DNA from: Oasisia sp. SBJ-2009
Lineage: Eukaryota; Annelida; Polychaeta; Sabellida; Siboglinidae
DNA length: 64,000 nt
Assembly: GCA_964017155.1 (NCBI GenBank)
Contig: OZ024866.1
Location: forward strand, 28,537,105-28,601,104
Reading direction: 5' to 3'
Shown here: piece after piece, positions 24,601 through 36,700 of the stretch
How positions within the stretch are numbered: position 1 is the first letter of the stretch
Layout: every line of letters starts with the position of its first letter
Notes under the pieces: model-generated
Told to the model about the DNA's origin: nothing
The model's database searches: none
Seen by the model: only the letters and a program-made list of their open reading frames with translations
Program-made: the position numbers and the translations under genes

Positions 24601-27600
24601 ACTGGCGAAGATTAGATAGGAGAGTTAGAGCCCCACCTGTTGGTGGAGGCGGTGTTGTCGTCCCCGTTGTTCTGGGGCAGGCCCCGGGGAATGACAGAGG
24701 CCAGTTTGAGGAGGTTGGCCCACTCCCTCTCCCACTCCTCCTCGCTGTAGATCAGACCCGACTACAACGCAACCAATGACGGTTTTACGGAAAAATGCAA
24801 ATGACGTCACTTCTGAAATTTCACTCGAACAGGGACCGAATGTTTGTACTACCAAGTGGCGAGCTGATGAAATAGACGACTGATAAAGTCTGACATGCCA
24901 CAAAACATGATGTATCAGTTAAACAATGTGAACACAAGAGTGTTTGTTTGTGAAAGTGTAACTTTTGCTAAAATACCGTATTCTTGAAAATGTGTCTTTT
25001 GTTAAAATAACATATTCTTGAAAGTGTAACTTTTGTTAAAATAACGTATTCTTGAAATTAACTTTTTTTAAATAAAGTATTCTTGAAAGTGTAACTTTTG
25101 TTAAAATAACGTATTCTTGAAAGTGTAACTTTTGTTAAAATGACGTATTCTTGAAAGTGTAACTTTTGTTAAAATGACGTATTCTTGAAAGTGTAACTTT
25201 TGTTAAAATGACGTATTCTTGAAAGTGTAACTTTTGTTAAAATGACGTATTCTTGAAAGTGTAACTTTTGTTAAAATGACGTATTCTTGAAAGTGTAACT
25301 TTTGTTAAAATGACGTATTCTTGAAAGTGTAACTTTTGTTAAAATGACGTATTCTTGAAAGTGTAATTTTTGTTAAAATGACGTATTCTTGAAAGTGTAA
25401 CTTTTGTTAAAATGACGTATTCTTGAAAGTGTAACTTTTGTTAAAATGACGTATTCTTGAAAGTGTAACTTTTGTTAAAATGACGTATTCTTGAAAGTGT
25501 AACTTTTGTTAAAATGACGTATTCTTGAAAGTGTAACTTTTGTTAAAATGACGTATTCTTGAAAGTGTAACTTTTGTTAAAATGACGTATTCTTGAAAGT
25601 GTAACTTTTGTTAAAATGACGTATTCTTGAAAGTGTAACTTTTGTTAAAATGACGTATTCTTGAAAGTGTAACTTTTGTTAAAATGACGTATTCTTGAAA
25701 GTGTAACTTTTGTTAAAATGACGTATTCTTGAAAGTGTAACTTTTGTTAAAATGACGTATTCTTGAAAGTGTAACTTTGAGTCAAATCACTCCACACTGC
25801 TTGTCTTCTAAGCTGTCCATTAGACAGACAGTTATAGTGACACATTATGAAAATGGATGACATGCAATGACAATTAATGACACATGGTGACAGGCAGTTG
25901 GTGACGTACCTGTTTGTTGACTTGAGACTGGTGCCACCGCCAGCGCCGCCAGAATTCACCCTTCTCTAGGTCGCCATTGAGGGTGGAGTAGAGGGCTTTT
26001 CGGAGAGTGAGTAGACGGTCGTGGAATCCCCACATACCTGCAACGTGCCCCATTTTTGGGTAACCTGATACCCTGTGAAATACTGGTGAGCGTCCTTGCA
26101 AGTCAGGGGTTGAAACTACCCCTGGCCAATCAGCCAATCATCTCCACATAGCAGGGGATTGAGTTGGCAGAGGCAAACTATACTGTTAGCGGAGTCAAAC
26201 TAATACAATTATAGCAACTGACTTAACCAGTCACTACTGTGTCAGCCGTGGGAACAGTGCAAATGCCCGCTGCAATTTGTACATGGATACACAATTGGTG
26301 GGAATCCTAATATGACGACCCATTCACAACATAGACATTGCATGTAACATGAGCTGTGAGTGGCTGAAATCACCCACAATATTACATCACACAACCATAC
26401 GCCGACCTCGCATCTTGTGGGCGATTTGACTGGCTGACATTAAGAGGAGTTTTTGAAAGGGATATGCCAGAATTAGAGAAGAGCTGGTGCTGATATAATT
26501 ACCCGCAGGGTGCTGGTGTCTATACTGGTGCGACCACAAATTATTTGTCCCAATCATATTTTTAACTGATGATTTTTTATAATGTATCCATATACAGAGT
26601 GTACTAAATCTCTAACCTATATTTGGTCAAAGTTTTGCCAAAAAACTGTTAAAAAATCCACCAACATCTGGAGCACAACAGAAGGAAAAACCTTGCCCAA
26701 GGTTTGAGATGGCGCCAGGAGGTTTGAAATCCCTCTTCTCCATATGGACAGTCCACTGCTCTACTCCTTGGACATACAAATGGACGGACGGACGGACGGA
26801 CGGACGGACGGACGGACGGACAAACACAGTATTTTCTTCTCTTTCTAGTATTTCTTTTAACAAACAATCTTTAACACATTAAAATACAATATTATCATTA
26901 TACTAATGTCGGGGGTAGGGCAGATTCCCATGCCTCACATCTGCACAGCAATAAACACGGAGAGCCAGGCCAGAGCCTGGGATCACTTCACACTGAATCA
27001 CTCAAAGGCAAGACTTAACTACATGTCCCTGCTACAGGGGCTCTGTCACTTACCAAGTGATGCAGCGTGCAGGAGACAGTTGCCATCTCCTGTCGTTGCC
27101 AGGGGCAACAGACGTTGACACGCCCCCAAGTCCGCCCACCAGTTCAAACGCCCTGAAATCACAGCCGAACAACACTTTGTAGTTTTACCTAGAAGGCTAC
27201 AATTTACCTTTGTTTTGTTGTATTTGTAGTAATTTAGTACACATTTGCCTGTGTTTAAATTATGTACAAATAATGTACACATGTGCTTGCAAATGTGGAT
27301 TCATACAAACGTATGTACATATGCGGTGTTCATGCATACAATCTAGTGTGTTTGACTGAATCTAAATACACACACAATCATACGTAATTTATGCAGACAA
27401 GTACACACATACTACCTCCTCAAACCAGACACAGAGCACAGAACATGGCCTATGCAGGTAGACAATAACACCCTACTTTGGGCTGTCTGTACACTGCTCT
27501 CAAAGGGTGTAATCAGTAATCAATACCTTCTGATTGTTCACAACCAGTGGGGTAGTAGCCCCAGACTCTCATTTATAGCTACTGCATGTAGGTTAATTCT

Positions 27601-30600
27601 GCATGTAACACTAGACATTGTGCTGCCAACATCTCGTTCTATAATCAACCCTTAAAAACTGTATAAGTTAAGATCTGACCTTAACATGGCCCAAATTTCA
27701 AGGGTGTCACATGTAAAAGAAATAATAACGCAAAGTTTAAAGAAAATCTCAGACCAAATGATCACCCGCAGGAAGAAAAATAAACAATACTGACAGTTTT
27801 ACGCACTTTATATTTTTGTCACACGATTCACTTTATTCGGAAAACGGTCACAAGAACAAAACAGTGGCTCCCCCTACCGGCCTGCTCGAGCGACACGAGT
27901 GTGGACGTCTCGATGAGATCTTTGTGGAGGAAGGCTCGGAAGTCGTCGGGATACTGCAACAGGTTGGGCAGCATGAATGTGTACTCGGGCGTCTCGACAA
28001 AGTGCGGGCTGCGCTCCGTGCTGCCCTCACTGATGTCCTGCAGAACTACATCGCGAGCCTTGTTCACCAGGGGGAAGTTCTCCGACGTCTTGGAGAGTCC
28101 CCGCTTCAGTTTGTATGCTGTGTGTGGAAACAGGAGAAGGTGCAGGTTTGTGGAACAACTGGATAGGAAGAATCGTGGAAGTAAAGAGAGCGGATAAGAG
28201 AAGAATGGACAAACTGAGAGTGGAGGTTGGAGTGAAGGGAAGTTTTAAGAAGAAACTGAGAGAGAGAGATAGAGAGAGGGGAGGGGGAGAGAGAGAGAGA
28301 GAGAGAGGAGAGACAAGGGGGGAGAATGGAGAATATTCAGCAACAGATAGGAGTTAGAAACTAGTGACAGAGAACGCAGTGAGAAAAAAGTGACGAGAGG
28401 ATAGAAAAGATGACAAAAGATGATAGTAAACATGGCCAACGACAGTAACCATCCCCGACGACAGGGACCACACGAGAAGAACAACATACAAATAGTGTGG
28501 TGACAGTGAGGCAGATAGCTACATAGTGCATGTTGACGGCTGGCAACATTTAGTCTGTTATCTGTTATCATATGTTTCAAACAAATAAATATGGCCGATC
28601 TTATGAAATAATCACCCCATGGCGACATTGAATCTCACGCACACACACACACACGTGCACACGTGCCCACTTACTGAGCGTGTTCGGAAAGGACACAGAC
28701 GCTGTTGCCCCCTGGAGACCATTGACAGTAGTGGCACCACCTAGTGGTCGTCCGACACCGGACGCGGTCGTAACGCTCGTCGACCCCATGACACTGTCTG
28801 CCGTTGTGACGCCAGTTGATGTTCCAGTGGCCACTGGTTTCTGTTCCACGTTCTTGAGTGGGCCGGGGGGAGGTATGGCCGCCTGCTCCATGAAGCGGTA
28901 CGTGCTCGTGGCTCGCTCCACGTCCCAGCCGTTTTCTGCAAACAATAATAATAATATAATAATAAATACAGTATTTGTCTATGCCATACATCTAGGAATA
29001 AAACCATTCAGAGGTGCATTACACTTTACATAAATATACAGATTACCTAAAAAAAATTAAATAGAGACGTAGTTGTAAAAATAAGTAGATCCATAAAAAA
29101 CTAAAATGTTCAATATAAATAAATAATATTAATCTTAATAATACTAAAATATTCATACTGATAAATAATAGTTAATTATATTACAATGTAAAAAATAAAA
29201 AAATATTAAAATAATTGATAAATAATAGATATTAAAAATAATAGATATTAAAAACAAATAATAGTTAATTATATTACAATAAAAAAATAATAAAATAGTA
29301 GATAAATAGTACATTTAAAAAATGTTCAGATATTTAAAAAAAAAAAATTTAAAGTAAAAAAGCTCTTAAACAGAAGTGTCTTTAGTTGCTTCTGGAAAGA
29401 ACTGAGGGAGTCTGTACCACCAGGAAACATCACACGCTGCACAATGTAAGGCTACGACGAAATTCGATTTGTATTTTAGTATATTCGAGCCCTTTTCGGG
29501 TATTTGATTCACTAATTCGCAGATATATAAACATATATACAATCACCGCAGAAATCAGTCCTGGGTGATCTTTTACTTTATAAACTAACTATGAAAACTA
29601 CAACATACAACCGCCAAGCTGCTGCTCACATATCTTATATCACATACTATGCTACACAATAAAATCACTACATAAAACTCACAAAATAAACTCATGCAAC
29701 ACTTGCTGAAGTTAAATTTTAACATATGTATGTTTCCATTTTTCAGTACTATTAATTGTCTGGTTAAAGACTCACATCACAATCAAGACAAAAAAATTAA
29801 CATGTTCTCAGAATCACACCAGAATACGCAGCAAAATGGGGTTCTTTTCAGAGGTAACCCATCCTAAGTTAACAGATCACACTACTGCTATGCAAGCGTA
29901 AATTAATTCTACATATGCACCAACCAATCCCATCATGGGCATTTTACATGTCTCTGACGTTCACCACATACATGAGCTTAGTTGGAAATGCAGGGCACCG
30001 TCGACATGGAATCAAACTATAGATCCAGGAAGCAGACCGCATACCAACGGAACTGGTACACGCTTTCAGGGAGAATTATTCCTGTTAAGGGGAGACCCAA
30101 TAGGAGGAATGACTACATCCTGCATACACCAGTCAAGTTACGGTGATGCACTGGCATGCCAATTACAAAGAATACATTTGTCACGGGTGTAACTGCTTCA
30201 TAAACCACTAGTTTGTGAGTCAACACGTATTGTAGCAACTGTGGTGATGGCAGGTGGACGATTCCTCCATGTTGCCACTTATTGTTGTGTCTGTATGTCG
30301 ATGACGCTATGATATAAACAGTCAACATGTTTGTTGATTCTTTACCTTCCCACTCCACGGTTACAAACTGTGACATAGTTTTAACAAATCATTACTGGTA
30401 ACTTATACACCAATAACTGTTAAAATATGGATGGGGTATTTTGAAAGGATACAGGTCTTACGTCATATTCTTGGTGTCGACATGGATTAATCCCTAGAAC
30501 TTCAGTTGCTCAAGATTCAAGCAGTCTAGGAGGCTAGGATACCATAGTAAATGTGGTACCAACATTACAGGTCGATAAAAGCAAAGTCAGTGTTACATTT

Positions 30601-33600
30601 AAGATTGTAGATATCAGAAAGTGTATGGTGGATAATGTCATCACAACTGTATCTAGTCAGTTGGATCTTTTGAGTACTGGCTGTTGTCTTTGGAACCCAC
30701 TGTTTCTATATCTAGGAATCAATTTACCTTTCTTTTGGAGGGGTATATTCCGTTTTGGATGGATAGGAATTTAACTGGACAGGTATTTTGGGGGGGGGGG
30801 CAAGACTGCTCAGATGTTGTTCTTTAATAAAAAAGGTAAAAATAATGGAAAGTGTTTTTACAAAAGTGTTATCAATGATGGCCGTGATATTCTAGTTACA
30901 ATCTATGTACTGCATGATATTATTTTACCAAATAGTTCAGCTTTTTAAAAGGGGGTCCAAATTATATAAGGGGGTCAAAATTATATAATAGAATATGGCC
31001 CCTGGGTCCATTTTCAATGGGAGTCTGACACCGGCTAAGCAAGACTAGAATCAAGGCAGCTTAACCTGGTTTGTTGGCTGTTCACCGACTATTACTGGCT
31101 ATTCTTGGTTGAAAATCATGGGCACTGTCCAATTACATGTCTGCCCAGGAAATTAATACGTTATGTGTGCATTTCTTTTGTAGACACTTGTCCATCGGTG
31201 AAATTGGCTGTCAGAATTATTTTGTAGGAGTCCATGATTTTACATATTTAAAAACGTTTGTTTTATATTAAAATCGCCCTTAGTAATACATATTCCATGT
31301 AGCCTATTAAATGTATACACCGTTAGGAAATAGATTTAATTAGATTTTCCAGTAACCCAGTTCCATCATTTTACGTAATGTATTTCATTAAAAAAGTAAG
31401 GACTGAGGATGATTCAATAAGAATGTCTTTCTCTAGAGTTTGTGAGTCAACAACATTTAATTTCCTGTGTGAAATCTTTTACTCCCCTTGCAAGATGCCG
31501 AGTAGAAAAAGGGACATGTTTTATTATCCCTCCCAAAGACACATGCAAAGTGAATGCAAGTGAATTACTGAAAGTGGTGTACACAAAGTGTTGTACATTA
31601 ATAATTACTACAAACAAATTGTGTACAATGCTGTACATAAGTTTGTTAGTATACACACATTGGTCAAGTTGACATCCAGTCACAGTGTACTATGCTTAAT
31701 TCCTGTTTCTGACATCACCCCTGAAGATTTCTCTGTGTGGAAAGATGTATTTATGGCCTTCAGTGTTATTGTTGCGATTACATTACACCAACCACACACA
31801 TACACATCACCCACACACAACCACATCACAACAGACATGGTGGGCGAGACAGATCTCTACACGGTCTACTGGTTGTAATTCAACTCATTCGAGTGGATTT
31901 GAATTTCTGATAAATTCTGCCTAATCACAATTATTCATACCCAATAAAAGCTGCAGGACTTTACGTAGGATCAAATTGTTGAAAGTCACATCTTTTTGGT
32001 AGACAAATGGATGTTAACTCATACACATACAAGCCAGTTGAGACCAGGGCTGGGGCCAGTTCAAAAAAGAATTGGAACTAATTAATTCAATTCTAATTCC
32101 GGAATTGGAGTGGAAATTTGAATAGAAAGATTTGGAACAAAATTAATTGAATTGGAATTGAAAGATTTTTAATTGAATTGGAACTGAATGAAAAGGAATT
32201 GAGCATCTAATATTTTTGAGATATTTTACAACTGGGAGTATTGCTGTGCAGGCAATGGTGTTTAATGACCAAGAAAAGTTGGACAATGAAGCTGCTGGGT
32301 AAAATTATCCTGGCAATCAGTCAGTGGATGAAACTGATGAGTTAGGCTTGTCCTACTGCCTTGTGGGAAATACCTGTAGTCAGGGGACTGCATCAAAGAA
32401 CCACTGAAATTGCCCAGATAACAATCACACTTTCCCAGTATTACATGCTAAACAAATACTAGGGCTAGATACCTCCAAACAGTCCAAAGTATAACAAATT
32501 AAGGTCCGAAGATGACCAATGCAAACATAAACCCAGTGAAGACTGAAGAGGCTTGTAGGTTGTAACCAGAATGTGACAACTGCAATAATGGTAATTGCTA
32601 AGTAGTTGATGCCAGAATGAGACTAGACACAGTAGAGACTACAGACTCAAGACATTTTAATTATGCATTGATGTCTGGATTTATATAGTTTTCCTGCAGT
32701 ATTTATTTATTTATCCCCTAATGTAATGTAATATCACATGTGACAAATGACCAGGGGCGTGGTTATGTACAGACATCATCAATAACAGTGTTAACTGTTG
32801 TTTGTATTTTGAACAAACAAAACAGTTATCAGGAAATATTACAGATACTTAAGATAATCAATTGAACATTATAACATCAAGAATGGTCTATTTCAATGTC
32901 TAACTGGCTTCCGCTCCTGCAAATTTGTATTTCAACACCGGTGAAATGTATATTGTAAATATTCAGCTGTGTCACAATTACTACACAAAACGTGCATTTG
33001 GGTAATGTTTTTCACATGTCCATTATCGGTGTCTCCATTGAAATAATGTCAACTGGTACAAAGAGATTGTGTCACCCTTCATAGAGACTGAGACTTTCTC
33101 CTGGATGCAGAATGTACGACGAGACCACTAATGCACTATTTATGTCATGCTTCCATTCAGCATTGATAAAATATCCTGGTAACATATCTCGGCCACCAAA
33201 ATTACAAACCTACTTGCGAAGTTAGACCAGAATTAGAACTAATCAGTTGTTACAGTCAGTTCTTGGCTGCTAACAAATTTGTAAATTACAATGTTCTGTT
33301 AATGTTTGTGGCTGCATAATTATAGACATTAATTATCAACTAACCAACCTCTTGCATGAAATGTATTAAACATCTTCCAAAAAAATAATTAAACCTGTAA
33401 GTGTTGGTTGAACCCAGCATATTATTTTTAAACATTGATTAAATTGACCTAGAACCAACGGTGGCAACAACCAGCTGAAGACAGCCTTAAATACTATCGA
33501 ATAAAAATATGTAAAGCTCAATAATAAATTGATGAAGTCTTGCAGAAAAAACAAATACAGAAACAACCAAATTTGACTCAAAAATACAGTAAATGTATAT

Positions 33601-33669
33601 ACATATTATATATGTATACACCCTGTATATATGTATATATATATACATATTATACATGTATACACCTTG

Positions 33670-33711
<42 letters not shown>

Positions 33712-33713
33712 CA

Positions 33714-33760
<47 letters not shown>

Positions 33761-36700
33761 TATATATATACACATACATCCACCATTACATAGAACACAC
33801 TAATATTAATAAGCACATACTATGTGCAGAGTTGTGGACCATCTCAACATTAACACACCACTTCACTCATGACAAGCATTGAAATGAGAAAAACCAGTGT
33901 TGCAAGCAAGCAGATGTGTGCCTCAGAACCATAAGTTGACTCAGAAGGAAATTGCCGTCCCAGCATGCACCTGGGCAGGGCAGGTCTGGACTCACAAAGA
34001 TACGGTTTAGAGCCATATCTATGCACCTCACCGTTCTATCACAATTCTTCACCCAAGCATGGCATCTGGGTCAACTCCTACGAGGAGGACTTCGCTTTAT
34101 ATTTTTTGTACTCAATATGTACTACTTGTATTGTTAGCATTGACTTTCTACACATCAAGTCTTGTTTTTTGTCTTTATGCTCATAAACATTTTGCATGAA
34201 TATATGTATATCCTTAAATCTGAACAAATATTTAGCTTTGGTTTTATTTACACATATTTGGAATAACTAATTGTAAAATGTTCGAAAGTAATGATCCGGT
34301 TTCTTGGTTCCAGTTATTTAGCACATAATTTAGCTATCCAAGAAACTTGAGAGGTTTAGCAAATAGCTGATAAATGCTGATTTCCTACAAGGCGTGGGTT
34401 AACAGGACACTACATTATGCGTTGGTTAGAACTATTAATAATTTTGTATTTTCAAGAAGCCAGCACAAATCAGACCTGCCTTAACTCAAAAACCAGTGTC
34501 TAGGGCCAATGTTTGGGGACAACTCAAACTGCAGCTTTCACCGTTGTATTAAGACATCAAAGAACACACACCTGGTACACCTGTAGTGGCAAAATACCTG
34601 CAATGAAATCATACGAATGAACAGTCTTTGTGCATCAGCTTCAACATGGATGAATGCTTCCTAGAGAAATTGTAAAGGTGAACTAAGCGAACCATGGACC
34701 GTATTGAAGTGATAGACTAAGGCTATACTAACTCAATCGACATATTTATTTTCCCTTCAAATGATTCAATTTTTGGTATTTGGTAACCAAACAGGAATGT
34801 ATTTTTACAATATCACAAAATGTTTGGTATTGCTGTGGTTTTAACACGCCATTGTTAAATGTCATTGCTACACGCCAATGTAGCGTGAGGTATCACCATT
34901 TCAATCACAAAGCTTTGTGGCAAGCTGTCGTTTACGGCTGCTTTGACATGCTATTTTAGGTGTACGTCGTTTTGACTGCTACTACGGCCGGGCCGCCCTC
35001 CAAAGTGGTGTTCACTGCTTCAGTGACCACGAGTGCCGTGTTCTGAGAATGCCTTGCTTACAAATGCCCGCAGGAAACACATTTTCGTGACAACTGACTA
35101 GTACAACCACACAGCTCAAACAATAGCATGTTTACTTCTGTGTAATCATCCACCGTCACGCATGCCAGCGTTTAGCTAATAATAATGTCAAGTGATTAGG
35201 TTCATTGAATCACAAAGGCCTTATATCACAGCTGTACGTGGGTTCAGATTTCTTCTCCCGCCACAGTTGCTGTGGTCACAACTCATGGTTTAGCAGTTAC
35301 CTTCTCCACAGCTGCCATTTTAGTCACATTTGATTTTATCTCAGAAATCCTCCCAAATGTTTAAACACCATCTTAGCCCCTTCTTCCCAGACGGTGCTCA
35401 GATATTCGCTCACCAGACAGCTGCTCATCAGACAGTTGCTCACAAGATAATTGCTCATCAGACAGTTGCTCACAAGATAATTGCTCATCAGACAGTTGCT
35501 CTCAAGATAATTGCTCTTCAGACAGTTGCTCATCAGACAGTTGCTCTTCAGACAGTTGCTCTTCAGACAGTTGCTCATCAGACAGTTGCTCACCAGACAG
35601 TTGTTCACTGAAGAAATGAAAGAGTAAACAACTGCTGTTTAGTAAAACAACTTATGCTTAATACTGAAATGAAATTCAAAATGTCAGAAGGATGAGTAAC
35701 TGTCCACCACTCCATGTCAATGGTGAGCTCTTGTCCAGTGGCCAACTGTCCTGTACGGTAAGCAACTGTCTAGGACTCACCCAGACTGGACCAACTGTTT
35801 TACACCCTTCTTCATATAGCCCAGCCACTATGTGACACATTATGACCGAATTGTGCGTTTTATGACACAAGATTGAACTTTGTCACACACTTAGATTTCA
35901 TCATAACAAAACTACCAGGTATTTGGATATAGGCCATCTCAGATTTCGCCCTTGAAGGCGTTGGTGGCCTTTTTCAAATATGGCCGCTGAAACCTATATA
36001 TTTCCCATATCTTAACAACTGCTTGAAGTAAATCAGTTGTTTTGGTGTCTAAGATAGGTTTTCGGGGACTACCATTTCAAATATATTACTTTTGACCTTC
36101 TCCGACATTCACATCCGCCATTTTTAAAGATGGCGGCCGCCAAGACTAATGATCATATATCTCATGATCTACGCCACCTAGAGCAGTAATGTTGGTGTCA
36201 AAATATAAATATGTGACAGCCGATTTAATTGTTGTGAAATATTGTGTATTTGACCTTCGCTGACCTTCATATTCGGCGTTTTATTAAATGACGGCCGTTA
36301 AACAAAAATTCCATACCTTTAAAATGATTCAGTCAAAACCGCTACATTTGTGTCAAAATGTAAGTTTTTAAAGGTAACCATTTCCGATGTGTTGCGTATG
36401 ACTTTCTCCAACTTTAACATCCGGCCTTTTAAAATCCACTTTTCCTCGCAAAATTAAGACCTAGACCACATAGAGAGAAAACGTTGGTGTCAACATAAAG
36501 GTTTTATGTGCTGCTATAATAAATGTATTATTTATTTGTTGTGTCGGACATTCATATTTATTAGTCTTTGTTTCAAGATGACGACTAAAATGGATTTTTT
36601 TTACATTTAACCTTAAATCCGTCGACCTTCGTATTCTGGCGTTAAATTTTGTCTGACTAATGCCAACAATTATGATAGGTGATAGCACATATAACAAACG

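Noticed and set aside
24950..25777. CRISPR-like array of 34-bp repeats
   Set aside because: Units are directly contiguous with no unique spacers, in a eukaryotic intron. It is a minisatellite.
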